NCBI RefSeq assembly: GCF_902859595.1
Contig: NZ_CADIJQ010000009.1
Span: 186,001 to 250,000 of the forward strand
Reading direction: 5' to 3'
DNA: 64,000 nucleotides
Source of the DNA: Achromobacter kerstersii
GTDB taxonomy: Bacteria; Pseudomonadota; Gammaproteobacteria; Burkholderiales; Burkholderiaceae_B
Under the pieces are notes generated by a model. It was not told the origin of the DNA. It worked only from the letters and a program-made list of their open reading frames with translations, and did not search any database. The translations under genes and the position numbers were made by a program. Below, one piece after another: positions 1 through 7,894 of the stretch. Each line of letters begins with the position of its first letter. Position 1 is the stretch's first letter.

Positions 1-20
1 CAACGTGATGGGGTGCCTAC

Positions 21-770
21 GTGGCAGACGCTTTACTTGATGTTCAAGCAGTCACCAAGACCTTCCAACGCGACGGCCAGCCGCCGCATCTGGCGTTGGA
101 CGCCGTCGATTGCCAGCTGAATCGGGGCGAAGTGATGGTGGTTGTCGGGCCGTCCGGCTCCGGCAAGAGCACCTTGCTGCGCACCTTGAACGGGCTGGAA
201 AGCATCGATAGCGGCACGATCCGCGTGGATGGCGTGTCGCTCACTGACCCCGCCACCGACGTCAACCGCTGGCGCACCGAAGTGGGCATGGTGTTCCAGC
301 ACTTCAACCTGTTCCAACACCGTACTGCGCTGGACAACGTTGCGCTACCCCAGCGCGTGGTGCGCGGCCGCAGCCGTGCGGATGCCGAACGTTATGCCCG
401 CGAGCTTTTGGGCCGCGTGGGCATGGGCGATTACGGCGAGCGCTATCCCAGCCAGTTATCCGGCGGCCAGCAGCAGCGCGTGGCGATTGCCCGCGCGCTG
501 GCCATGGACCCCAAGCTGATGCTGTTTGACGAGGCGACCTCTGCGCTTGACCCCGAAACGGTTGGCGGCATTCTGGAGCTGATGCGTCAGCTGGCCCGCG
601 ATGGCATGACGATGGCGGTGGTGACCCACGAAATGGGATTCGCCCGCGACGTCGGCGACCGCGCGCTGTTCATGGACGCCGGCCGCATCGTCGAAATCGG
701 CACGCCCGACGAGGTGTTCTGTCATCCGAAAGAGGCGCGCACGCGCGCCTTTCTGGAAAAGATTTTGTAG
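21..770 (+). CDS. Polar amino acid ABC transporter, ATP-binding protein
   Basis: This 249-residue cytoplasmic ATPase should energise import of a polar amino acid through the two permeases downstream. Walker A GPSGSGKST lies at residues 43-51, the Q-loop in VFQHFN near 91, the signature LSGGQQQR at 146-153, Walker B LMLFDE at 166-171 and the switch histidine in VTHE. Length and the motif spelling match the GlnQ/HisP family. The start is GTG with a purine-rich GATGGGG about 8 bases upstream. It is first of four same-strand transporter genes, so the substrate-binding protein and permeases that follow are its partners. The exact substrate cannot be read from sequence. Confidence 0.93.
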   Translation: MADALLDVQAVTKTFQRDGQPPHLALDAVDCQLNRGEVMVVVGPSGSGKSTLLRTLNGLESIDSGTIRVDGVSLTDPATDVNRWRTEVGMVFQHFNLFQHRTALDNVALPQRVVRGRSRADAERYARELLGRVGMGDYGERYPSQLSGGQQQRVAIARALAMDPKLMLFDEATSALDPETVGGILELMRQLARDGMTMAVVTHEMGFARDVGDRALFMDAGRIVEIGTPDEVFCHPKEARTRAFLEKIL

Positions 771-875
771 TCCAAGCAGGCCGGTCCGGCTAATCCGGGC
801 GCTGCCGGCCCTGCGGCAACACGATTCGCTTCGCCCGGAACGACAAGGCTTCATCCACCTCTAGGGGATATTGAA

Positions 876-1667
876 ATGCTGAAAATCAAACAATGGCTGG
901 GCGTGGCCAGCGTCGCATTCGCGGCCGCCACGGTTGCGCAGCCGGCGCAAGCCGACGAGCTGGGCGACATCATCAAGCGCGGTGAATTGCGGGTGGCGGT
1001 GCAGACTTCTGGCCCGCTGATGAGCTTCATGGACAAGTCCGGCAACCGCACGGGCCTGGCCGTGGAAGTGGCCAAGCGCATGGCCGACGACCTGGGCGTG
1101 AAGCTCGTTTTGCAGGACTACGAGTGGAAGGGCCTGTTGCCGGCGCTGCTGTCCGGCAAGGCTGACATGGTGGCTGCCGACATGACGCCCACCCCGCAGC
1201 GCGCGGCGCAGGTGCTGTTCTCGGCGCCGATGTTCTATGCCGAAACCGTCGCCGTCGTGCCCAAGGATTCCCCGTACAAGTCGTACGAGGAACTCGACAA
1301 GGCCGGCGTCAATGTCGGCGTGCTGGGCGCCAGCACCTATGCCGAAGTGGGCAAGAAGATGCTGCCCAAGGCCACGATGAAAGAGTTCTCGGGCGGCAGC
1401 GCCCCGGTCGGGCAGGCCTTGTCCAGCGGCCGTCTGGACGCCGGCATCATGTCCATGTCCACCGCGAACCAGTTCCTGGTGGACTTTGGCAACCTGCGGG
1501 TGCTGGATGGCGTGATGGTGCGCGAGCCGCTGGCGTTCGCCGTCGGCCCCAATGCGTTCCGCCTGAAGTTCTGGCTGGACAACTGGCAGACGCTGAAGAC
1601 CGCCGACAACACGCTGCCCGAGCAGGTCAAGTACTGGTACTCCACGGATTGGAAGAAAGACCACTGA
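876..1667 (+). CDS. Amino acid ABC transporter, periplasmic substrate-binding protein (family 3)
   Basis: This 263-residue protein begins with a Sec signal peptide (positive MLKIKQW, hydrophobic core, cleavage near AQADE at residue 25). The mature part has the family 3 solute-binding layout: an opening segment IIKRGELRVAV, then LLPALLSGKADMVAADMTPTPQRA, typical of polar amino acid binders. It should capture the ligand in the periplasm and deliver it to the permeases at 1714 and 2409. AGGGGATATT before the ATG serves as ribosome-binding site. The neighbouring FAD oxidase suggests the ligand is an amine or amino acid that is then oxidised; this is inference. Confidence 0.92.
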   Translation: MLKIKQWLGVASVAFAAATVAQPAQADELGDIIKRGELRVAVQTSGPLMSFMDKSGNRTGLAVEVAKRMADDLGVKLVLQDYEWKGLLPALLSGKADMVAADMTPTPQRAAQVLFSAPMFYAETVAVVPKDSPYKSYEELDKAGVNVGVLGASTYAEVGKKMLPKATMKEFSGGSAPVGQALSSGRLDAGIMSMSTANQFLVDFGNLRVLDGVMVREPLAFAVGPNAFRLKFWLDNWQTLKTADNTLPEQVKYWYSTDWKKDH

Positions 1668-1713
1668 TCCATCGATTGCGATCACGCAACACCACACGGA
1701 GACCTGAGCGCCC

Positions 1714-2406
1714 ATGGACTGGCTGATCGATTACTACAACTGGCGCATCGTCAGCCAGTACACGGGCCAATTCGCCACCGGCCTGGCCAACACGCTGATC
1801 GCGGCGGGCGCAAGCCTGGTGCTGTCGGTGTTGGCCGGCGTGCCGCTGGCCTTGCTGCACATGTCGCGCCGCCCCGCCATCTGGCGCCCGGTGGCGGCCT
1901 ACGTGCAGTTCATTCGTTCCACCCCCTTGCTGGTGCAGATCTATCTGGTCTATTACGCGGTGCCGATGCTGATTCCGGGCGCCGGGCGCTGGAGCGAAAT
2001 GATCCTGGGCATCATGGCCATGACGCTGCACCACGCCGCCTACATGAGCGAGATCATTCGCGTGGGCATCGAGTCTGTGCCGCGCGGCCAGATCGAAGGC
2101 GCCAAGGCCTGCGGCATGAACTATCAACAGCGGTTGCGCTACGTCGTGCTGCCGCAAGCCTTCGTCAATACGCTGCCGCCGCTGCTGGGGCAGACCGCCG
2201 TTCTCATCAAAGACACGTCGCTGCTGTCGCTGATCACCGTGTTTGAGCTGGTCGCCGCAGGCGTGCAGATGAACAGCGACCGCATCGTGCCCAGCGAGAG
2301 CTTCCTGACGATTGCCGCCGGCTATCTGCTGATCTACGGCTGCATGCTGTTGTTGTCACGAGGCGTCAGCCTGTGGTTGGCCGGCCCGGCCTGGAACGCG
2401 AGGTAA
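1714..2406 (+). CDS. Amino acid ABC transporter permease (first subunit)
   Basis: This is a 230-residue inner-membrane permease of the HisM/GlnP type. Several hydrophobic segments are visible, and the conserved cytoplasmic loop near residues 120-145 (RGQIEGAKACGMNYQQRL followed by VVLPQAF) is the EAA-type contact site for the ATPase. An early segment FIRSTPLLVQIYLVYY is typical of the family. Its stop is 2 bases before the ATG of the second permease, so the two are almost certainly translated together as a heterodimeric channel. Confidence 0.92.
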   Translation: MDWLIDYYNWRIVSQYTGQFATGLANTLIAAGASLVLSVLAGVPLALLHMSRRPAIWRPVAAYVQFIRSTPLLVQIYLVYYAVPMLIPGAGRWSEMILGIMAMTLHHAAYMSEIIRVGIESVPRGQIEGAKACGMNYQQRLRYVVLPQAFVNTLPPLLGQTAVLIKDTSLLSLITVFELVAAGVQMNSDRIVPSESFLTIAAGYLLIYGCMLLLSRGVSLWLAGPAWNAR

Positions 2407-2408
2407 AC

Positions 2409-3098
2409 ATGCTGGATTCCTATCTTTCCACTGCCGGCGTCGTGCTGCCCTTTCTGCTGAAGGGCTTCTGGGAAACGCTGAAGATTTCGTTCGTGGCCAT
2501 CATCGCGGGCTCGTTGCTGGGCTTCGTGATTGGCGTGATCCGCAGCTATCACATTCGTGTCATCCACCAGCTGCTCGGCCTATACATCCACATCCTGCGC
2601 GGCACGCCGTTCCTGGTGCAGCTCTACATCTTCTACTTCGTGCTGCCCAGCACCGGCATCGAACTGCTGCATTGGGATTCCGGCACCGCGGCGTTTGTGT
2701 CGCTATCCGTCTATACGTCGTGCTATGTGGCCGAAATCGTCATGGGCGCCATTCAGTCTGTGCCGCGCGGCCAGACCGAAGGGGCCATGACGCTTGGCCT
2801 GCGGCCCTTGCAGATTCTGCGTCTGGTGGTCTTGCCGCAAGCCATGCGCCTGATCGTGCAGCCCATGAGCGGCGTCTACGTCATGCTGATCAAAAGCACC
2901 GCCATCTTGTCGGTGGTCGGCATTACCGAACTGACGCGCCAGGGCGAGGTGTTCATCATTACCTTCCCGGCGAAATCGCTGTTCATCTACGGCATGATCG
3001 CCGCCATCTATTTCATCTACTGCTACCCGCTGCTGCGCCTGGCCAACTGGCTGGAAAAGCGCTTGACGGGCGGCTTGCAGGGCGCAAGCCTGCACTGA
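2409..3098 (+). CDS. Amino acid ABC transporter permease (second subunit)
   Basis: This 229-residue membrane protein is paralogous to the preceding permease: LRGTPFLVQLYIFYF and the ATPase-contact loop RGQTEGAMTLGLRPLQILR are both present. The frame is open 36 bases further upstream, but that stretch overlaps the end of the first permease; the ATG at 2409 follows the upstream stop by two bases and has GCGAGG before it, so it is preferred. With the gene at 1714 it would form the channel of a complete four-gene importer. Confidence 0.92.
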   Translation: MLDSYLSTAGVVLPFLLKGFWETLKISFVAIIAGSLLGFVIGVIRSYHIRVIHQLLGLYIHILRGTPFLVQLYIFYFVLPSTGIELLHWDSGTAAFVSLSVYTSCYVAEIVMGAIQSVPRGQTEGAMTLGLRPLQILRLVVLPQAMRLIVQPMSGVYVMLIKSTAILSVVGITELTRQGEVFIITFPAKSLFIYGMIAAIYFIYCYPLLRLANWLEKRLTGGLQGASLH

Positions 3099-3114
3099 CA
3101 CGGACCGCATCGGC

Positions 3115-4407
3115 ATGGCCTCCGAGTACATCGACACCTATTACAAACGCACGCTGTCCGACACCGAGACCACTTATCCGGCGTTGGCGGGCGTGTCCAG
3201 CACCGATGTCTGCGTGGTGGGCGCGGGGCTGGCGGGCTTGTCCACCGCGCTGGAACTGGCGCGCCGCGGCCGCAACGTCACCGTGCTGGAAGCGCAGCGC
3301 GTGGCCTGGGGCGCGTCGGGCCGCAACGGCGGCTCGGTCTCGCCGGCGTTCTCGGCCGGCGCCGACGCCATCAGAAAGCATGTGGACGAAGACCACTACC
3401 GCCAGCTGTACCGGCTGTCGATGGAAGGCGTGGAGATCATCCGCGACAACATCCGCACGCTCGCCATCGCCGACGCACACAAGGTCGACGGCCGGCTGCG
3501 CGTGGTGCGCTACGAAGCCACGGATGCGCTGAACCAGTGGTGCGACGCCCAGCGCCGCGACTTCGGCCGTGACGTGCGCTTTCTGACGCGCAACCAGGTG
3601 CGCGAACGCCTGGTGTCCGACGTCTACCACCAAGGCGTGGAAGACCCGAGCTCGTTTCACTTTCATCCGCTGAACTACGCCCGCGCGCTGGCCCGCGAAT
3701 GTGTCCGGCTGGGCGTGCGCATCCATGAAGATTCCCCGGTCACCGGCGCCACCTTGGAAGGCGCCATCAAACATTTGAAGACGGCGCAGGGCCAGATCGA
3801 CGCGCGTACTGTGGTGCTGGCTACCGGCGGCTACACGGGCGACGTCGTGCCGGCGCTGCGCCGCGCGATGCTGCCGATCGCCACCTACATCATGCTGACC
3901 GAACCGCTGGGCGACCGCGTGCATGAAGCCATCCGTAGCACCGCCGCGATTGGCGACGACCGCCGCGCCGGCAACTACTATCGCGTGCTGGATGGCGGCC
4001 GCATCGGCTGGGGCAGTAGAATCACCACCCGTGTCGATGACCCGCCCGATCTGGCCGAGTCCCTGCGCCGCGAATTGCTGTCCGTCTACCCCCAATTGCA
4101 GGGGCTGCGCGTCGAGACCGCATGGTCGGGGCGCATGGCCTACGCCCGGCACCTGATGCCGCAGATCGGCCGGCTGGCGCCGGACGTCTGGTATTGCACG
4201 GCGTTTGGCGGGCACGGCATGAACACCACCTCAATCGGCGGACGCGTCGTGGCCGAAGGGATCAGCGGCGACACGCAGCGCTACAAGCTGTTCGAACCGT
4301 TCGGGCTGGCGTGGAACGGCGGCGGGCTGGGGACAGCGGCGGTTCAACTGACTTATTGGTCTTACCAGGCGCGCGACTGGTGGCGGGAGCGCTCATCGCG
4401 GGCATGA
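3115..4407 (+). CDS. FAD-dependent oxidoreductase (DAO family, PuuB-like)
   Basis: This 430-residue flavoenzyme belongs to the D-amino-acid oxidase superfamily. The dinucleotide-binding motif GAGLAGLSTALELA is at residues 36-49, ending in the ribose-binding acid of VTVLE at 59. The segment WGASGRNGG that follows is characteristic of the gamma-glutamylputrescine oxidase/glycine-oxidase-like branch. Near the C-terminus, CTAFGGHGMN is the second FAD-contact region. It would oxidise an amine or amino acid, probably the ligand of the ABC importer encoded just upstream on the same strand. The precise substrate is unknown; PuuB is the nearest well-known member by motif and by its XRE-cupin neighbour. 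Confidence 0.82.
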   Translation: MASEYIDTYYKRTLSDTETTYPALAGVSSTDVCVVGAGLAGLSTALELARRGRNVTVLEAQRVAWGASGRNGGSVSPAFSAGADAIRKHVDEDHYRQLYRLSMEGVEIIRDNIRTLAIADAHKVDGRLRVVRYEATDALNQWCDAQRRDFGRDVRFLTRNQVRERLVSDVYHQGVEDPSSFHFHPLNYARALARECVRLGVRIHEDSPVTGATLEGAIKHLKTAQGQIDARTVVLATGGYTGDVVPALRRAMLPIATYIMLTEPLGDRVHEAIRSTAAIGDDRRAGNYYRVLDGGRIGWGSRITTRVDDPPDLAESLRRELLSVYPQLQGLRVETAWSGRMAYARHLMPQIGRLAPDVWYCTAFGGHGMNTTSIGGRVVAEGISGDTQRYKLFEPFGLAWNGGGLGTAAVQLTYWSYQARDWWRERSSRA

Positions 4408-4420
4408 CAAGGTACACAGG

Positions 4421-5005
4421 ATGCAAGGCAACAAACAGAGCGCATTGGCACAACGGCTGCGAGCCCTGCGCCAAGAGCGCGATTGGACTCTGAAGCAGTT
4501 GGCGGCGGCCACCGGCGTGGCCGCGTCCACGCTGTCCAAAATCGAGAACAGCCTGCTGTCGCCCACCTATGACAACCTGATCAAGATCGCCGCCGGCCTC
4601 GACCTGGACGTGGCCGAACTCTTCACCGCGTCCGATGCCCACATGGGCACCGGCCGCCGCAGCCTCAGCCGCCAAGGCGAAGGCCGCCAATACGACACCC
4701 CGTACTACGACCACCGCCTGCTGTGCACCGCGCTGTCACACAAGCGCATGATGCCGTTCCACACCCGCGTCAAAGCCCGCTCGTTCGACGAATTCCAAGA
4801 CTGGAGCCGCCACGGCGGCGAAGAATTCGTCTACGTGCTGGAAGGCGAGGTGCAGCTGTACACGGAATTCTACGAACCCGCCCGCTTGAAAGCTGGCGAG
4901 AGTTTCTATATAGACAGCCGCATGGGACACCGGGTCATCAGCCTGAGCTCGCAAGACGCGATCGTGCTGTGGGTGTCGACGCACGCCGATATTGAGGAAG
5001 AGTAG
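4421..5005 (+). CDS. XRE-family regulator with C-terminal cupin domain (PuuR-like)
   Basis: This 194-residue protein has an N-terminal helix-turn-helix (residues about 9-62, with the recognition region VAASTLSKIENSLLSPTYD) and a C-terminal cupin (about 100-190, EEFVYVLEGEVQLY followed by ESFYIDSRMGHRV). The arrangement is that of PuuR-like sensors that bind a small ligand in the cupin barrel. It starts 14 bases after the oxidoreductase stop on the same strand. It likely represses the transport and oxidation genes at 21-4407 until the substrate appears; the regulation is inferred from position. Confidence 0.85.
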   Translation: MQGNKQSALAQRLRALRQERDWTLKQLAAATGVAASTLSKIENSLLSPTYDNLIKIAAGLDLDVAELFTASDAHMGTGRRSLSRQGEGRQYDTPYYDHRLLCTALSHKRMMPFHTRVKARSFDEFQDWSRHGGEEFVYVLEGEVQLYTEFYEPARLKAGESFYIDSRMGHRVISLSSQDAIVLWVSTHADIEEE

Positions 5006-5138
5006 GGCGTGCGGCAGGGGCCGGTATTTGGGCCGGTATCTGGGCCGCTTCAGGCGCCCGGATCAGGCCGCACCCACCTTTTTCCGCAACAAGGTAAAAT
5101 TCGGCGCCCGGACATGTTCCGGGTCGTCAAAAGACTGC

Positions 5139-5215
5139 GCGGCAGTAGCTCAGCTGGATAGAGCACGGGCCTTCTAAGCCCGGGGTCGGGGGTTCGAGCC
5201 CCTCCTGCCGCGCCA
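5139..5215 (+). tRNA. tRNA-Arg (anticodon TCT)
   Basis: A full cloverleaf can be folded by eye. The acceptor stem is GCGGCAG (5139-5145) with CTGCCGC (5205-5211), discriminator G at 5212 and encoded CCA at 5213-5215. The D arm reads GCTC..GAGC. The anticodon stem CGGGC/GCCCG encloses the loop CTTCTAA, which gives anticodon TCT. The T loop is TTCGAGC with a 5-bp stem. tRNA-Arg genes are common integration sites, and the sequence right after this one changes to lower GC, which fits an old insertion here. Confidence 0.95.
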
Positions 5216-5714
5216 GAATATCTAGCAAATACTAGGCTTTATGTGAGTTTTGAATTCGCTAGCAGGTTAATCATTAGAATAAAAATGCCTGCGTTAGAAT
5301 TTTACTCAGTTGCCGTAGCCCGTTTCACCAGCCGCCTATCGTAGTGTTTGTGGGTTGTGGACGGGTCAGCATGGCGACGACAACACGAAGCCGCGTTGAC
5401 CATTCCCGGATCTTCAGTACTTCCACCTGCCCCTTCTTTCGCTTGCTCGAAAGGACGCTGACGCCGTCATCGGTCAAACCGGTTTTGAGGAATGGACGCG
5501 TCTCCGAAGAGCGGAAATACACGCATCCAACGTCTAACCATGCGCGACATGGTCGTTGGCAGTGATCGGGCTTGATGGTTCCCGTCTTTCCGGGGTGTCT
5601 AGGCTTGCGGCGTCAATTGCTGCCTAGTGGGGTTGGACTGCCCCTTTTGGTGGAGTTACGTAAACCGTTTCCGCGACTACCCTGTTTGTTCGCAAAAAGA
5701 ACGAGGGGATCGTC
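5216..5714. other. Lower-GC spacer after tRNA-Arg; possible integrase fragment on the minus strand
   Basis: No intact gene is convincing in these 499 bases. The composition is clearly more AT-rich than the flanking chromosome. On the minus strand, 5325-5522 (GTG start) is open for 65 codons; its middle part, reading LTDDGVSV then KIREWSTRLR, loosely recalls the core of phage-type tyrosine recombinases, and it points toward the tRNA as an integrase often does. The catalytic Arg-His-Arg-Tyr residues are not visible, so at best this is a remnant. No direct repeat of the tRNA 3' end was found by eye. Confidence 0.3.
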
Positions 5715-6257
5715 ATGAAGAGATGGCTATGCGGTGCGGGCATTGTGGGGATGCTGTTGACTGGCCCGGTGGCAGCGCAATACATCGCCACCTGGCAGGA
5801 CCCTGCGGGAGTGTGGAAAGGCCCTGCGGAGAGTCAGCCGGGGACGGACCTTGAGCTTGCAGCCGGAGCCGCGCACCGAGCTTGCTTAGACCGAGGTAAT
5901 CCCAAGCTTTGGAACCGTGCAGCTAAAGTGACGGAGAAGGCGACAGGAAAGGTGTTCGTAGAACTAGATTGCAACGCGGAGCGCACCAAGACAAAGAAGG
6001 GTCAACCTGGGGCAGTCCCGTCTTCAAGTGCTACGACTTACCAAGTTTCCCGGCAAGATACGTTCGGTAGATGGACGCACGGATTTGGTTCCGATCCTGG
6101 GGGAAATCTCGCTTTGGCCGAGGGTTATGCATACGAAACTTGCAAAGATCGGGGTAACCCCAAAGACCTGAATTTGGCGTCCAAGGTGACAGAAAAAGGC
6201 ACTGGAAAAGTGGTACTGGAAGTCGATTGCAAGGCGGAGCGCGCAAAGATGAAATAA
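5715..6257 (+). CDS. Secreted protein with two tandem copies of an unknown domain
   Basis: This 180-residue protein carries a signal peptide (cleavage near VAAQY at residue 22). It then contains two clearly duplicated units, residues about 23-90 and 109-176, joined by a Lys/Ser-rich linker. Each unit has a W or F plus Asp-rich start, the shared block CxDRGNPK, then KVTEKxTGKV and a closing E-D-C-x-A-E-R. Each has two cysteines (57/86 and 143/172), which could form one disulfide per unit. I do not recognise the family. GAGGGG six bases before the ATG supports the start. Base composition is lower in GC than the core genes, in keeping with acquisition next to the tRNA. Confidence 0.75.
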   Translation: MKRWLCGAGIVGMLLTGPVAAQYIATWQDPAGVWKGPAESQPGTDLELAAGAAHRACLDRGNPKLWNRAAKVTEKATGKVFVELDCNAERTKTKKGQPGAVPSSSATTYQVSRQDTFGRWTHGFGSDPGGNLALAEGYAYETCKDRGNPKDLNLASKVTEKGTGKVVLEVDCKAERAKMK

Positions 6258-6445
6258 CGCGGGGAATTCCAGTTCCAGGGCGGCATCGCCTGCCGATACC
6301 CCGCACGCGGGGCATAGGTAGAGGCTGGGGATAGACATTCGCGTTGGGGTGACATGTCGATTCCAGCAGGCCTAAGATGATCTGGAACGAAGAGCGGCCG
6401 AGCCGGCCTTCACTCGACTTATGCGACATCTAGCCGGAGATGCTT

Positions 6446-6805
6446 ATGAGCAAATGTGCCCGAACCAGCATCATTGTTCTGTGTGCAGCGTTCTCCATGG
6501 CGGCCGTCGGGGCACCTCCTCACGTGCCTGTGTTTGACGAGTACGGGCTTGAAAAGAACCCGATCTGCAGCTATGCCCTGCCTGAAGCGCTAAAGGCGAT
6601 GCATAAGCAAGAGCCTTCTGCCGAGCGCGCGCAGACCCCCGAATGGAAAATCCAGATATACGTCAATCCGTATCGAACGTCATGGACGCTGGTCGGAACG
6701 CAACTGGCTCCAGACTGGGACGAAGACGAAATGTGCCCCCTCGCACGCGGCTTGGGTGACTACACCACGCAGAAGTGGTATCGGGCTTTCTTTCAGTCCA
6801 AGTAG
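6446..6805 (+). CDS. Small secreted hypothetical protein
   Basis: This is a 119-residue protein with a signal peptide ending near AAVGA (residue 23). The mature part has two cysteines, in NPICSYALP and EMCPLARG, and no motif I recognise. An ATG six bases earlier (6440) sits directly against GGAG and is too close to it; the ATG at 6446 has GGAG at a 6-base spacing and is preferred. It follows the duplicated-domain secreted protein on the same strand within the tRNA-proximal lower-GC patch. Function unknown. Confidence 0.6.
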   Translation: MSKCARTSIIVLCAAFSMAAVGAPPHVPVFDEYGLEKNPICSYALPEALKAMHKQEPSAERAQTPEWKIQIYVNPYRTSWTLVGTQLAPDWDEDEMCPLARGLGDYTTQKWYRAFFQSK

Positions 6806-7004
6806 GTTCGGTGTTTCGCCTTAACGGAGGTGGGACCGTTTCGGTCAGCGCTGACTCGCAGCGCTGGCTGGCACCTCTTCAACCAAGCCGCGTTCTATAG
6901 CGCCACTCCCGGAGCCAGGCGCGACCTGGTAGCCGTCGATCTTCTTCAGGGGTAACGGGTTGAGCCCTGGGCCTATCCGCGCCTGCGCGCCTACGTGGCT
7001 CGGT

Positions 7005-7323
7005 CTACGACCGCCGCGGGGCGATCCGATACGTAGCTTTAGGATCTCGAACATAATCGCCGGGTTGAAACATCAGCAATCCCTTCTTTGTGAGACGCTC
7101 CAAATCCTTCTTACTCGTCGACCAAGTCTTGAAGGGCGCTCAACTGAGCCGGAGGAAGGGCGCGCACCTCTTGCTCTGGGATCTCGGGAAAGGGCCAAGA
7201 CGCAGGTGAAGGCAGGCTTAAGGATTCTGTGGCGCCTTCGGCGTCAAACCAGCCCTTCATGCCGGGCATCGTCTCAATGGCCCAGATGGTTTTCTCAGCC
7301 ACGGGCCGAATGCCAGAAATCAT
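7005..7323 (-). pseudogene. Truncated phage-type XRE repressor plus overlapping downstream frame fragment
   Basis: On the minus strand, 7111-7323 reads ISGIRPVAEKTIWAIE followed by GMKGWFDAEG and WPFPEIP. This resembles the end of the helix-turn-helix and the linker of prophage XRE repressors (compare the usual 'SGxRPxxEKxARxIE' then 'GWLD'). The N-terminal helices are missing; the open frame runs back only to about 7345, where the fecI promoter begins. A second minus frame overlaps its end and reads KKDLERLTKKGLLMFQPGD and stops at 7005. It looks codon-like but I cannot name it. I read both as debris of a mobile element. Confidence 0.4.
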
Positions 7324-7337
7324 CTGGGCGCTGTGTC

Positions 7338-7356
7338 TATAATGCGAATCGTTATT
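7338..7356 (+). promoter_or_regulatory. Fur box overlapping a TATAAT -10 element upstream of fecI
   Basis: The 19 bases TATAATGCGAATCGTTATT match the Fur consensus GATAATGATAATCATTATC at 14 positions and are a near-palindrome. The first six bases are a perfect -10 hexamer; no good -35 is visible 17 bases upstream. Iron-bound Fur at this site would block transcription of the FecIR signalling genes. The position also argues against a TTG start at 7355 for the sigma factor, since that codon would lie inside the operator. Confidence 0.65.
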
Positions 7357-7381
7357 GTTCCATTTTGGTGCGGGCGCAGCC

Positions 7382-7894
7382 GTGTCTTCCTCATCCGATG
7401 TTATGAAAGGCCAGGCGGTCGAGGACCTTTATCGCGTCCATCACCGTTGGCTAGTGACACTACTGCGGCGCAAGACGGGTAACGTCGACCAGGCGGCCGA
7501 CTTGGCGCACGACACCTTCGAACGGGTCTTGCGTGACGATATCCGCGCCATCATCGCGGCGCCGCGCGCCTGCCTGACCAACATCGCTCGCACGCTGACT
7601 ATCGGCCATTTCCGCCGGGCGGCCGTCGAGGCGGCCTATTGCGAGGTGCTGGCGCGCCAGCCCGTCGACGTGGCCCCTTCGCCGGAAGAGCAGGCGCTGG
7701 TGGTCGAGGCGGTGACGGCGGTGTGCGCCGTGTTGGATGGCTTGTCGGTGCACGTGCACCGGGTGTTCATGCTGGCGCAGGTGCAAGGCCTGTCGCAGCC
7801 CGACATCGCCCGCGAACTGGGCATTTCCACCAACGCCGTACAGAAAGCCTTGTCCAAGGCCTTGCAGCATTGCTATCTGGCGATCTATGGCTGA
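7382..7894 (+). CDS. fecI: ECF sigma factor, FecI type
   Basis: This is a sigma-70 family extracytoplasmic-function factor of about 170 residues. Region 2 is visible as LYRVHHRWLVTLLRRKTGN followed by AADLAHDTFERV. Region 4 is the helix-turn-helix GLSQPDIARELGISTNAVQ. It would direct RNA polymerase to the receptor promoter when the FecR signal arrives. The frame is open from a TTG at 7355, but that lies in the Fur box; GTG 7382 or ATG 7403 are the realistic starts and I give the GTG. Its stop overlaps the ATG of fecR by eight bases, so the two are translationally coupled. Confidence 0.88.
   Translation: MSSSSDVMKGQAVEDLYRVHHRWLVTLLRRKTGNVDQAADLAHDTFERVLRDDIRAIIAAPRACLTNIARTLTIGHFRRAAVEAAYCEVLARQPVDVAPSPEEQALVVEAVTAVCAVLDGLSVHVHRVFMLAQVQGLSQPDIARELGISTNAVQKALSKALQHCYLAIYG

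Noticed and set aside
3013..4215. 400-codon minus-strand open frame
   Set aside because: It is antisense to the FAD oxidoreductase, is rich in His/Ala/Arg low-complexity sequence, and has no recognisable domain; high GC keeps such antisense frames open.
6845..7054. 69-codon minus-strand frame after the small secreted proteins
   Set aside because: Gly/Arg/Pro-rich with no motif; a neighbouring frame (7005-7122) looks more codon-like in the overlapping part.
7355..7381. TTG start for the FecI-type sigma factor
   Set aside because: The codon lies inside the Fur box and next to the -10 element, too early for the transcript.
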